Of a stretch of 64,000 nt of DNA, positions 7,755 through 16,158 are shown piece by piece. A program made the position numbers and the translations under genes. Position 1 is the first letter of the stretch; each line of letters begins with the position of its first letter. The stretch spans positions 45,403 through 109,402 of the forward strand of contig CAWJNP010000018.1 of NCBI GenBank assembly GCA_963844255.1, in the 5' to 3' direction. The notes beneath the pieces were generated by a model, which searched no databases, was not told the DNA's origin, and saw only the letters and a program-made list of their open reading frames with translations. The stretch comes from SZAS-79 sp963844255 (lineage in GTDB: Bacteria > Pseudomonadota > Gammaproteobacteria > Burkholderiales > SG8-39).

Positions 7755-9137
7755 ATGGGCCGGACCCTGCTGGACAAGATCTGGGACGAACACGTGGTCG
7801 CCGACCTCGGCAGCGGCGTGTCACTGCTGCATGTGGACCGGCACTACCTGCACGAACTGGCGGTGAGCCGCGGTTTTCCGACGCTTCGCGCGCACGGCAC
7901 GCCCGTGCGAAACCCCGAGCTCAATTTCGCCACCGCGGACCACGTGATCTCCACCGCGCCCGGCCGCACCGGTGGCGCGTTTCCGTGGTCGGTCAAGGTC
8001 ATGGACACCTTGCGTATCGAGACCGCGCAGGCGGGGATCCGTCTGTTCGACATCGGCCAGGACGGCCAGGGCATCCTGCACGTCATCGGCCCGGAACTCG
8101 GCCTCACCCTGCCGGGCACGACGGTGATCTGTGGCGACAGCCACACCTGCACCAACGGCGCGCTCGGCGCGCTGGCATTCGGTATCGGGATCAGCGAGGT
8201 GGTGCACATCCTCGCCACCCAGACCATCGTGCAGAAGAAGCCCCGGACCATGCGCGCCAGCCTCGAGGGCATGCTGCCCCGCGGGGTCTACGCGAAGGAT
8301 CTGATCCTCGCGCTGATCGGCAAGATCGGCGCAGCGGGTGGGGCCGGATACGCGGTGGAATACGCGGGCAGCGCCGTACGCGCGCTCGACATCGAAGCGC
8401 GCATGACGCTGTGCAATCTGTCGATCGAACTGGGGGCCAAGATCGGCATGGTGGCGCCTGACGAGAAGACCTACGCGTACGTGCAGGGCCGCCGCTTTGC
8501 ACCGGCCGGAGCGCAGTACGAAGCCGCCGTCGCCCACTGGAAGACGCTCGCGACCGACACAGATGCGAAGTTCGATGCCGAGGTATTGCTCGATGTCTCC
8601 GCACTCGCACCGCAGATCACCTGGGGGACGAGCCCGGAGGACGTGATCGGCATCGACGCCAGGATTCCCGAGCCCGGGCACGTATCCAAGTCCGATGCGC
8701 TCGCCTACATGGGGCTTGCCGCCGGGGACCGGATCGCGGGAACCAAGGTCGACCGCGTGTTCGTCGGCTCATGCACCAACTCGCGCGTGTCCGACCTGCG
8801 TATCGCAGCCGGGGTCGTGCGCGGGCGCAAGGTCGCAAAGCATGTCGAGGCCTGGATCGTGCCCGGGTCGGTGGGGGTCAAACGCGAGGCAGAGGCCGAA
8901 GGCCTCGATCAGGTGTTCCTCGACGCCGGGTTCCAGTGGCGCGAGCCCGGCTGCTCCATGTGCGTGGGCGTCAACGAGGAATGGGCGGCACCGAAGGCGC
9001 GCTGCGTGTCGACCTCGAACCGCAATTTCGTCGGCCGGCAGGGACCCGAGGTGCGCACACACCTCGCCAGCCCGGCCATGGCCGCAGCCGCCGCGATTGC
9101 CGGCGAGATCACCGACGTACGCGAATTTCTGGACTGA
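7755..9137 (+). CDS. aconitase-family hydro-lyase, large (LeuC-like) subunit
   Basis: A 460-residue catalytic subunit with a [4Fe-4S] cluster. Visible family motifs are 'CGDSHTCTNGALGALAFGIG', the cluster cysteine of 'FVGSCTNSR' and the paired cysteines in 'EPGCSMCVG'. Together with the small subunit that follows after two bases it would add or remove water on an unsaturated or 2-hydroxy dicarboxylate. Its place in a lyase cluster, without leuA or leuB nearby, argues against ordinary leucine biosynthesis. Candidates are a maleate, citraconate or dimethylmaleate hydratase (DmdA-like); these are inference from context only. Confidence 0.9.
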   Translation: MGRTLLDKIWDEHVVADLGSGVSLLHVDRHYLHELAVSRGFPTLRAHGTPVRNPELNFATADHVISTAPGRTGGAFPWSVKVMDTLRIETAQAGIRLFDIGQDGQGILHVIGPELGLTLPGTTVICGDSHTCTNGALGALAFGIGISEVVHILATQTIVQKKPRTMRASLEGMLPRGVYAKDLILALIGKIGAAGGAGYAVEYAGSAVRALDIEARMTLCNLSIELGAKIGMVAPDEKTYAYVQGRRFAPAGAQYEAAVAHWKTLATDTDAKFDAEVLLDVSALAPQITWGTSPEDVIGIDARIPEPGHVSKSDALAYMGLAAGDRIAGTKVDRVFVGSCTNSRVSDLRIAAGVVRGRKVAKHVEAWIVPGSVGVKREAEAEGLDQVFLDAGFQWREPGCSMCVGVNEEWAAPKARCVSTSNRNFVGRQGPEVRTHLASPAMAAAAAIAGEITDVREFLD

Positions 9138-9139
9138 AC

Positions 9140-9754
9140 ATGGAAAAATTCACCACGCTCACCGCAATCGCCGCCTGGTACCCGAGGGACAACGTCGACA
9201 CGGACCTCATCATCCGCGTCGAGCGCTGTGCCAAAGTGGAGAAGGAAGACCTCGGGCCGTATGCGTTCGAGATGGCGCGCTTCCTCCCGGACGGCAGCGA
9301 CAATCCCGAGTTCCCGCTCAACCAGGGACCGTTCCGCCAGGCGCAGATCCTTGTCGGCAGCATCAATTTCGGTTGTGGCAGTTCGCGCGAAATGGCCGTG
9401 TGGGCGATTGCCGGGATGGGCATTCGCTGCGTGATCGCACCCTCGTTCGGCGAAATCTTCTTCGCGAACTGTTTTCAGAACGGGTTGCTGCCCGTGATCC
9501 TGCCGAACGACGTGGTGCAAGTACTTGGCGCGACACTGGCCGCAGACCCCGCGAACGCGCGCCTCACCGTGGACCTCGAACGGCAGGTGGTCGTCGCCCC
9601 GGATGGCGGGGAGCATGCGTTCGCGATCGAACCGCGCCGCAAGAAGGCGCTGCTCGAGGGCCTGGACGGCATCGCGCTGACCCAGCTTCACGAGTCCGAC
9701 ATCGCCGCCTTCCAGCAGAGAGACCGTCTCAAGCGGCCCTGGGTGTACGTCTGA
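9140..9754 (+). CDS. aconitase-family hydro-lyase, small (LeuD-like) subunit
   Basis: A 204-residue swivel-domain subunit that pairs with the preceding LeuC-like protein. It has 'DNVDTDLII', the phosphate-loop region 'NFGCGSSREMA' and 'APSFGEIFFANCFQNGLLP', all standard for LeuD/aconitase domain 4. The substrate-specificity loop near residue 30 ('RVERCAKV') differs from typical LeuD, in keeping with another substrate. It is the last rightward gene of the cluster; a convergent PanE-like gene ends about 100 bases downstream. Confidence 0.9.
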   Translation: MEKFTTLTAIAAWYPRDNVDTDLIIRVERCAKVEKEDLGPYAFEMARFLPDGSDNPEFPLNQGPFRQAQILVGSINFGCGSSREMAVWAIAGMGIRCVIAPSFGEIFFANCFQNGLLPVILPNDVVQVLGATLAADPANARLTVDLERQVVVAPDGGEHAFAIEPRRKKALLEGLDGIALTQLHESDIAAFQQRDRLKRPWVYV

Positions 9755-9810
9755 TTCTGTAACTTTTAAAAATAAAGACCAGCTCCAGGAGCCGGCCTTC
9801 GGTCAATCCG

Positions 9811-9828
9811 TGTATCGGTATCGATACA
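9811..9828. repeat. short perfect inverted repeat between convergent genes
   Basis: TGTATCG-gtat-CGATACA has 7-bp arms and a 4-base loop. It lies between the convergent ends of the LeuD-like and PanE-like genes and could fold as a weak terminator hairpin. There is no T-tract after it on either strand, so the role is unsure. Confidence 0.35.
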
Positions 9829-9856
9829 ACCCCGTCACCGGATGAGTTCGAACCAA

Positions 9857-10928
9857 TCAGGCTTTTGCCTTGCGGTTGAGTTCCAGGCGCGCATCGACAA
9901 TGCCCACCAGTTCGTCGAGCACCGCGGAGCGCATGCCTTTCTGCGCCGCCACGGTCTGCACCAGGCGGTCGACCCGCTCGATGTTGGGCGCCCCGCCGAA
10001 CAAGGCGCGCGCGGCTGACGAGGGGTTGGCGAGCCCCTGCGCGGCGGCGGCGTACTTCTCGAACGGCACGAGGTCCTTCTCGTTCGCGCCCAGCGACACG
10101 CACGAGCTTCACGACCCAGTTGAAGACCTCGCGCGAGGCCGCGAGATCGGAGTGCACGGCGTCCTTGATCGGACGCATCGCGTCCTTCTGTACGCAGCGA
10201 TAGTTGCCGGCGATCAGCATCGCCCACTTGGCCAGCGGCACGAACACCGACTCGTGCACCTTCAGCTTGACCGGCAGTTCGATCATTCCGGATCCGGTGT
10301 CGAAGCGCACCGCCTCGATGTCCGCCTCCAGTTCGCGCAGCATCGCGGTGTGCGCATCCGACGCGAAGCGCGCCGACTTGAAGTTGGTCGGCAGGCGCAC
10401 CTGCAGCACGTTGACCTTTTCCTCCGGCGGACGAAACGCCTGCGGATCCGGGCTGCACAGCGTCATCAGCGTCGGATCGAAGCTGTCCCACACCTCGGGA
10501 TCCTTGTAGCAGCTGCGGCAGGCCTTCACGTCGATGCCGGGGATACGCGCGAGATAGGTCAGCGGCGGCATGTTCATGATCGACATGCAGGGCACCTTCG
10601 CCTTCGCCACGGCGTCCAGCAGTTCGCGCACGCCGGGCGAGCGGTACTGCGGCTCCTGCATCGCGAGCACGACCAGATCGTAATCGGCGGGATTGGCCGA
10701 CTGCGGACCGCCCGCGGACAGTTTCCCGGAGAGCTTCCTCGACTCGATCTCCACCAGGCCTTCGCGGCCCTTGATCGGCATGCGCACGATGGCGCCTTCG
10801 GAATTGAATAGATCCGCTTCGGCGGGCAGGCAGATCAGCTTCACCGTATGGCCGGCATGCAGCAGCTTGATTGCCAGCAGCGAGCCATAGGAGGCGCCCA
10901 TGATCAGGATCTTGCGCATTGTGCTCAT
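9857..10928 (-). CDS. ketopantoate reductase (PanE/ApbA) family protein, interrupted by one frameshift
   Basis: About 356 residues once repaired. The N-terminus has a Rossmann motif variant, 'ILIMGASYGSLLAIKLLHAG', then 'YDLVVLAMQEPQY'; the C-terminal helical domain runs in another frame from about 10100 to the stop at 9857. One surplus base near 10100 explains the break. Family members reduce 2-oxo acids with NADPH, classically ketopantoate to pantoate, but many paralogues act on other substrates. It is encoded opposite to the lyase cluster and divergent from the IclR gene. The ATG at 10928 is preferred; 10919 is also possible. Confidence 0.78.
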
Positions 10929-11160
10929 TGGATTTTTTTCTCCGGCCATCTGAAATTTGTATCCGCATGCTATGCATTGCACCGGAACAGCGCAATGAGG
11001 AATCCGCATGGACGAACGGTCGCGATCAACTGCTGCACCGCAACCTTGGCGCTTGACCAGAGTTTCCGGGGTCGCCATCCTGCTTGCGCTTGCGAAGACG
11101 CCCTCCCCTGCGCTCAACCTCTTCTGACATCACTTGAAAATCCGCCGCAACGATCCCGGA

Positions 11161-11940
11161 ATGCCGGATCCGGACCGTCAGTTCGCCGCCACCCTGTCGC
11201 GCGGACTGCAGGTGCTCGCCTGCTTCAGTGCCGCCGAACCCTTCCTCACGAACCGGGACATTGCTGCACGCACCGGCCTGCCGCGGCCCACGGTGTCGCG
11301 TCTGGCGTACACGCTCACGCGCCTGGGCTACCTGCAGCACCATCCACATCTGGGCAAGTACGGAAAGTACGAGCTGGGCTCGGCGGTGCTCTCCCTTGCG
11401 CATCCACTCCTTGCCAACCTCGGCGTGCGCCAGGTCGCGCGCCTGCCGATGAAGGAACTGGCGGATCATGCGCGGGGCTGGGTATCGCTCGGGATCCGCG
11501 AGCGACTCAACATGGTCTACATCGAAACCGCGCGCTCCGAGGGCAGCCGCGCGGTCAAACCCGATATCGGCCAGACCTTCCCGATCGTCGTCTCGGCAAT
11601 GGGCAGGGCCTACCTCGCCGCATTGCCCGCGCACGAGCGCACCGCAATGATCAACCAGTTGCAAGTCAAGACGCCCGCGCTCTGGAACGCCCACGCCGTG
11701 CAGGTCGAGCGCGGGCTGAACGACTACATCGAACGCGGCTTCTGTCTGGGTCAGGGTGACTACGACCCGCACACGCACACGGTCGCCGTGCCGATCCGCC
11801 CGCCAGGCAACGCGCAGGTGATGGTGTTCAACTGCGCAGTCAGGGTCGAGAACCTGGCGCCCGGCGCGCTGGAGAACGACCTGGGTCCGCGGCTGGCGCA
11901 GATGGCGCGCTCGATCGAAAGCGCCCTGGACGCCGCCTGA
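11161..11940 (+). CDS. IclR-family transcriptional regulator
   Basis: A 259-residue regulator (268 if translation starts at a TTG at 11134). The winged helix-turn-helix lies near the N-terminus: 'LSRGLQVLACFS', 'NRDIAARTGLPRPTVSRL', 'LGYLQHH'. The IclR effector domain follows, ending in 'VAVPIRP' and 'ALENDLGPRLAQMARSIESA'. IclR proteins commonly control neighbouring aromatic and organic-acid catabolic operons, binding inverted repeats. Here it sits between the lyase cluster and the CoA-transferase/thiol-dioxygenase cluster and could govern either; palindromes at 5125 and 14409 are candidate targets, which is inference. Confidence 0.9.
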   Translation: MPDPDRQFAATLSRGLQVLACFSAAEPFLTNRDIAARTGLPRPTVSRLAYTLTRLGYLQHHPHLGKYGKYELGSAVLSLAHPLLANLGVRQVARLPMKELADHARGWVSLGIRERLNMVYIETARSEGSRAVKPDIGQTFPIVVSAMGRAYLAALPAHERTAMINQLQVKTPALWNAHAVQVERGLNDYIERGFCLGQGDYDPHTHTVAVPIRPPGNAQVMVFNCAVRVENLAPGALENDLGPRLAQMARSIESALDAA

Positions 11941-11959
11941 ATCGCGGCATTGCGCGCTT

Positions 11960-13159
11960 TCAGGCGGCGCGCGCCGCCCCGCTTTCGATCATCGCCTCGA
12001 CCGCGTCCGCGTCGAACCCGGCCTCGAGCAGCACCTCGCGCGTATGCTCGCCGAGCAACGGGGCATGCCGCCGGTACCCGGGCGCCGACTCGGACCACTC
12101 GGAGGGAACGGCCATCGTACGTATCGTGCCTTCAGTCGGATGCTCGCGCAGGGTGAAATAGCCGATTGCCGCGAGGTGCTCGTCGGCGATGATGTCCTCG
12201 AGGTCGTTCATGCGCTGCGCAGGGATGTCGGCCTGGGCGAACGCCTCCACCCACTCGGCGGTGGTGCGCCTGGCGATTTCCGCGGCCAGCAGCGCATTGG
12301 TGGCGCCATAGTTGCGGCTGCGCGAATCGGCATTCGCGAAGCGCGCATCCTCATCCATCAGCGCGGGTTTTCCGATCAGTCCGAAGAACGCGCGCCACTG
12401 CTTGTCGTTGTAGATCAGGATGCAGATGTAGCCATCGCTGGTCCGGAAAGGGCGCCGCTCCTTCGAGAGGATGCGCGCATAACCGGGCGCATCGATGCGC
12501 GGCTCGAATCCGGCGCCGCCCAGGTGCTCCCCGAGGACCAGCGCCAGCATGTGCTCGAACATCGGGATGTCGATGCGTTGCCCCTTGCCGGTCTTTTCGC
12601 GATAGTAGAGCGCGGCGCCGACGGCGCTCGCGATCTGCTGGCCGACGGCCCTGTCCACCAGATTGATCGGCGCGTAATGGGGTTCCTCCGCACCCTGCAC
12701 CTGGAAAAGCGCGGGCAGGCCGATCGCACCCTGGATCAGGTCTTCGTAGGCCGGCCGCGCCGCATACGGACCGCGCTGGCTGTAGCCGAACGCCCCCACA
12801 TAGATGATGCGCGGATTTGCGGCGCTCACCTCCTCGTACGACAGGCGCAGGCGCGCCATCGCCTGTGGGCGGATGTTGTAGACCAGAACGTCAGCGCCGG
12901 CAGCCAGCGCAAGCACCGCGTCACGCGCCTCGGCCCGCTTCAGATCCAGCACGACCGAGCGCTTGTTGCGGTTGACGTTCATGAAAAAATGGCTCATCCC
13001 GCGGTTGCGGTACGGCCACAGCTGGCGGGTCACGTCACCGTCCGGGGATTCGACCTTGATCACCTCGGCACCCATGTCGCCGAGTATCTGGGTCGCAAAC
13101 GGTCCCATCAGCACCGTCGAAAGGTCGATGACGCGTACGCCCTCGAGCGGGCCGCTCAT
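11960..13159 (-). CDS. CaiB/BaiF (family III) CoA-transferase
   Basis: A 399-residue acyl-CoA transferase. Family signs are 'GVRVIDLSTVLMGPFA', 'GDMGAEVIKVESPDGD', 'NRNKRSVVLDLK' and 'GKGQRIDIPMFEH'. Such enzymes move CoA between carboxylic acids, often from succinyl-CoA or an acyl-CoA to the compound being degraded. It overlaps the glutaredoxin-like gene upstream by four bases (ATGA), so transcription runs GrdB-like, glutaredoxin-like, CoA-transferase. A second family member is encoded at 18489. The acceptor acid is not known; 3-sulfinopropionate is a known acceptor for one such enzyme in Advenella and fits the neighbouring thiol dioxygenase. Confidence 0.9.
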   Translation of the reverse strand: MSGPLEGVRVIDLSTVLMGPFATQILGDMGAEVIKVESPDGDVTRQLWPYRNRGMSHFFMNVNRNKRSVVLDLKRAEARDAVLALAAGADVLVYNIRPQAMARLRLSYEEVSAANPRIIYVGAFGYSQRGPYAARPAYEDLIQGAIGLPALFQVQGAEEPHYAPINLVDRAVGQQIASAVGAALYYREKTGKGQRIDIPMFEHMLALVLGEHLGGAGFEPRIDAPGYARILSKERRPFRTSDGYICILIYNDKQWRAFFGLIGKPALMDEDARFANADSRSRNYGATNALLAAEIARRTTAEWVEAFAQADIPAQRMNDLEDIIADEHLAAIGYFTLREHPTEGTIRTMAVPSEWSESAPGYRRHAPLLGEHTREVLLEAGFDADAVEAMIESGAARAA

Positions 13160-13401
13160 GCGATGCCCAGCACCTTTGCAAGGACCTCGGGCGTCAGTTG
13201 CACGCCCGAATAGAATTTACCGTCGACTTCAAGCACCGGCGAGGAGCGGATGCCGAGATCCTCGATCTTCTCGGCCGCCTCCTCGTCCATCATGAGGTCC
13301 CTGGCCTCGAAGGCCACACTGTGCGTCCTGAGGTAGAGCTTCAGGCGCTCGCAGGGCGCGCACAGTGGCGTCGAATACACGGTCACGCTCGCGGCCGCCA
13401 T
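13156..13401 (-). CDS. glutaredoxin-like small thiol oxidoreductase
   Basis: An 81-residue thioredoxin-fold protein with the redox motif 'PLCAPCERLK' (CAPC) near residue 12 and the cis-proline segment 'RSSPVLEVDG'. It starts at 13401, sharing a base with the stop of the GrdB-like gene, and ends inside the start of the CoA-transferase gene. Such tight packing suggests that it supplies or removes electrons for its neighbour, the GrdB/PrdB-like reductase homologue, whose selenoprotein relatives use dithiols as reductant. That partnership is inference. A longer reading from 13515 lacks support. Confidence 0.85.
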   Translation of the reverse strand: MAAASVTVYSTPLCAPCERLKLYLRTHSVAFEARDLMMDEEAAEKIEDLGIRSSPVLEVDGKFYSGVQLTPEVLAKVLGIA

Positions 13402-14285
13402 CAGACCTTCCCTTCGGCCTTGAGCTTCTTGTAGATCTCCTTCTTCTTCAGCCAGTCGGCTTCGACTTCGCCGGATTTCCACGGCTGCTCGGGCGTGAAC
13501 ACGCGCTCTTTCCATTCATCACCATGGCTCCAGCGGAACGGGGTCTGCAGGGTGGTGCGCGGCGCGAAGGCGCTCTCGAGGAGCTTGAAGCCCATCTCGA
13601 GGATCGCGCGCTGCTGCTCCGGGTTGTGCGGCTCGCCGCAGGGACTGCCGAGCGGGAAGTCGGTGTGTACCACGCGCGCAAGGCCGACGTGCTCGACGAT
13701 GTCCCGCGCCGCGGCCAGCACCACAGTCGGAATTCCGTTGGCCTCCAGGTGGCGCGCGACCAGGCTGATGGTCTGGTGGCACACCGGGCAGACCGGCACC
13801 AGCACGGCGACATCGGCACCATCCTCCCGGCAGCGCTCGAGCACGGCCGGCGCATCGCGTTCGCGCGTGCGGCGCTGGCTGTAGGCATTGAACACGCCGT
13901 GAAAGCGCGCGGTCAGCCCGCCGATGCGGCCGGCGGCCAGCGCCTCGTGCAGGCGCGTGGTCGGAAAGAACGCGTCCACGTCCTCCAGCGTCGTGGCGGC
14001 CTGGTCGAAGCTGTGCGAGGGGCTGTAGAGCTGCGCTGCGGGCAGATCCGAGGGGATCGTGTAGGTCCCGCCGACGATGCCCATCTGCGTTTCATCCTCG
14101 ACCTGTTCCCCGCCGCGGATCGAGATCTCGCTGGTCGAGATTAGCGTCACGCGACACTTCGACAGCGGCTTCGTCATGGGCGTGAACGGCACCTCGTCGA
14201 AGTGCGCCCACTGGTAGGGTTTGTCGTAGCCCTGCGACAGGTAGTAGTCGCGGGTCTTGTCGATGTAGCGGACGTAGCTGGTCAT
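13401..14285 (-). CDS. glycine/sarcosine/betaine/D-proline reductase selenoprotein B-family homologue (Cys form)
   Basis: A 294-residue protein related to the B subunits of clostridial glycine, betaine and D-proline reductases (GrdB, PrdB). The key segment, near residue 170-200, reads 'VLVPVCPVCHQTISLVARH': a CxxC pair stands where the relatives carry selenocysteine, and there is no in-frame TGA. Another cysteine lies in 'LGSPCGEPHN'. Relatives reductively cleave C-N bonds or act as pyruvoyl-linked reductases, but aerobic proteobacterial members have no established reaction. GGAGGATC precedes the ATG at 14285. It leads an operon with a glutaredoxin-like protein and a CoA-transferase. I cannot assign a substrate. 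Confidence 0.75.
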   Translation of the reverse strand: MTSYVRYIDKTRDYYLSQGYDKPYQWAHFDEVPFTPMTKPLSKCRVTLISTSEISIRGGEQVEDETQMGIVGGTYTIPSDLPAAQLYSPSHSFDQAATTLEDVDAFFPTTRLHEALAAGRIGGLTARFHGVFNAYSQRRTRERDAPAVLERCREDGADVAVLVPVCPVCHQTISLVARHLEANGIPTVVLAAARDIVEHVGLARVVHTDFPLGSPCGEPHNPEQQRAILEMGFKLLESAFAPRTTLQTPFRWSHGDEWKERVFTPEQPWKSGEVEADWLKKKEIYKKLKAEGKV

Positions 14286-14408
14286 GGCGGATCCTCCGGA
14301 GGGTACGGACGGATCATCGATAACCGCTGCCAGCCCTGTCAACACATCGATCCGAGCGTTCGCGTATTGAAACGTAACATGACTTACCGCAGTGCGAAAA
14401 ACGGTTTC

Positions 14409-14431
14409 TATATTTCAATCTGCGAAATATA
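14409..14431. promoter_or_regulatory. 23-bp perfect inverted repeat between divergent genes
   Basis: TATATTTC-aatctgc-GAAATATA has 8-bp arms and a 7-bp spacer. It lies about 125 bases upstream of the GrdB-like gene (leftward) and about 98 bases upstream of the thiol-dioxygenase gene (rightward), in an unusually AT-rich stretch. A shared operator for the two divergent sulfur-related operons is the likely role. The 243-base gap holds no gene. Confidence 0.55.
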
Positions 14432-14528
14432 TCGCCGATATGCCAGATCGGGCGTTGCGCAGGCGGAGCCCCATGACGAATACTCCTTCCATGCTGGTGC
14501 TTCCCCGAACCTTCAGAGGGTATTCAAG

Positions 14529-15155
14529 ATGACTGCATCGCCACAGCCAGAATCGATCAGCGATGTTGTCGCCGAGCGCATGCAGCTCGTGCGCGCGATG
14601 CTGGTACGCGTGCGCAGCCTCGCCGAACCCGGTGTCGACCGAGCGGTCCTTGCCCGTATCGAGACCGAGTTGAAGTCACTCGCGGCACGACGCGATCTGT
14701 TTCCGGTCGAGGAGTTCCCGCCGCTTGAAGGCGGCAATTCGAGCATGTACCGGCTGTCGGAAGATCCCGACCATCGCTACGCACTCTACGTCGTTGCGCC
14801 CGCACCCGGCGGCTTCGCTCCGCCGCACGATCATTCCACCTGGGCGGTGATTGCGGGCGTACACGGTCGCGAGAACAACAAGCTCTACACGCGCACCGAC
14901 GACCGCTCGCAGCCGGGCGTGGCGCATATCGAGCAATCCGGTGAAATCGACATCGTGGCCGGGACGGCGGTCGCACTGATGCCGGAGGACATCCATTCGA
15001 TTCACCTGGGCGCCGACGGTCCGCACTGCAACCTGCACCTCTACGGCATGAGCGTCGAGCACTGCCCCGAGCGCAGGATGTACAGCCGCTCCAAGGGCAC
15101 CTTCAAGAACTTCCCGGCAGCGACCGGGATACGGCCGGCCCGTGGGGCCGATTGA
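14529..15155 (+). CDS. thiol dioxygenase, cysteine/3-mercaptopropionate dioxygenase family (cupin)
   Basis: A 208-residue non-haem iron cupin that would add O2 to a thiol to give a sulfinate. The iron-binding pair is in 'PPHDHSTWAVIAG' and the third histidine in 'MPEDIHSIH'. The family's Ser-His-Tyr triad region reads 'CNLHLYG', so His and Tyr are kept but asparagine replaces serine. The N-terminal helical part fits the bacterial CDO-like group, in which 3-mercaptopropionate dioxygenases are common. The ATG at 14529 follows GAGGG. It begins a rightward run with a Bug protein, a sulfoxide-reductase-like molybdoenzyme and a CoA-transferase. Confidence 0.85.
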   Translation: MTASPQPESISDVVAERMQLVRAMLVRVRSLAEPGVDRAVLARIETELKSLAARRDLFPVEEFPPLEGGNSSMYRLSEDPDHRYALYVVAPAPGGFAPPHDHSTWAVIAGVHGRENNKLYTRTDDRSQPGVAHIEQSGEIDIVAGTAVALMPEDIHSIHLGADGPHCNLHLYGMSVEHCPERRMYSRSKGTFKNFPAATGIRPARGAD

Positions 15156-15176
15156 GTCAACCACGCTGGAGACCGA

Positions 15177-16145
15177 ATGAAACGCCTGATCCGAATCGCC
15201 GTCACGCTGGCCGCCGCCTGCATCCCGTTTACCGCCCCCGCCCAGGGCTATCCTGCCAAGCAGGTGAAGATGATCGTGCCCTTTCCCCCGGGAGGAACCA
15301 CCGACATCATGGCGCGCGTGATCGCCGAACGCCTGCAGTCGAGCCTCGGACAGGCCTTCGTGGTCGAGAACCGCAGCGGTGCCGGCGGGGTCATCGGGAC
15401 CGACGCCGCTGCAAAGGCCACGCCTGACGGTTACACCATACTGCTGTCCTCGTCGGCGCCGCTCGCCGTGGGCCTCAAGCTTTACCAGAAAGTCCCCTAT
15501 TCAGTGCAGCACGACCTGGCGCCGGTCTCGATGGTTGGCGACGTGTCCATGGTGCTGGTGGCAGGCAGCGCGTTCAAGGCCAAAGGTGTAAAGGAGACGA
15601 TCGCCTATGCGAAGGAAAATCCGGGCAAGCTCACAATTGCACTGAACGCGCTGGGGTCCCAGGGCCACCTGCTGACCGAACTGTTTCGCCTGCGCACCGG
15701 CACCTCGATCAACATCATCCCGTACAAGGGCTCGGGCCCTGCGGTGATCGATCTGATCGCGGGCGTGGTGGACGCGGACTTTGAAAATCTGCCCGCCGTG
15801 ATCGAGCACATCAAGGCTGGCAGGCTGCGCGCACTGGCCGTCCTTTCCGCCAAGCGCTCCGAGCTCCTGCCCGACGTGCCGACCTTCGTCGAGCTCGGCA
15901 TGCCGGAATTCGTCGCTTCGCCCTGGTTCGCGATCGTGGCCCCGGCGGGAACCCCGCGCGAGGTCATCACCACGCTCAACCGGGAGATCAACAAGGTGCT
16001 AGGCTCACCCTCGGTCAGAACGGTGTTCTCCAAACAGGGCGCCAACCCCCTGATCGCCACACCCGAGGAAACCGGAAAATTCATCCGCGAGGAGATAGAA
16101 AAGTGGGCCAAAATCGTCGCGGAGACCGGCGCCAAGCTCCAGTAG
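15177..16145 (+). CDS. Bug-family (TctC-like) periplasmic solute-binding protein
   Basis: A 322-residue extracytoplasmic binding protein with a signal peptide ending near 'FTAPAQG'. It carries the Bug hallmarks 'MIVPFPPGGTTDIMAR', 'VVENRSGAGGVIGTDAAAKA', 'PDGYTILLSSS' and 'LPDVPTFVELG'. Bug proteins bind carboxylates through two ordered waters, mostly tricarboxylates, aromatic acids or amino acids. No TctA/TctB membrane partners are encoded nearby, as is common for Bug genes. Its position between a thiol dioxygenase and a molybdenum sulfoxide-reductase-like gene suggests a sulfur-containing carboxylate ligand; that is inference. Confidence 0.92.
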   Translation: MKRLIRIAVTLAAACIPFTAPAQGYPAKQVKMIVPFPPGGTTDIMARVIAERLQSSLGQAFVVENRSGAGGVIGTDAAAKATPDGYTILLSSSAPLAVGLKLYQKVPYSVQHDLAPVSMVGDVSMVLVAGSAFKAKGVKETIAYAKENPGKLTIALNALGSQGHLLTELFRLRTGTSINIIPYKGSGPAVIDLIAGVVDADFENLPAVIEHIKAGRLRALAVLSAKRSELLPDVPTFVELGMPEFVASPWFAIVAPAGTPREVITTLNREINKVLGSPSVRTVFSKQGANPLIATPEETGKFIREEIEKWAKIVAETGAKLQ

Positions 16146-16158
16146 ACATGCGGGCCGC

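Noticed and set aside
7755..9754. leuC/leuD of leucine biosynthesis
   Set aside because: No leuA or leuB nearby, and the context is catabolic with two lyases; kept as LeuCD-like of unknown substrate.
13401..14285. Selenocysteine-coding TGA in the GrdB-like gene
   Set aside because: The position is a plain cysteine codon and the frame has no internal TGA.
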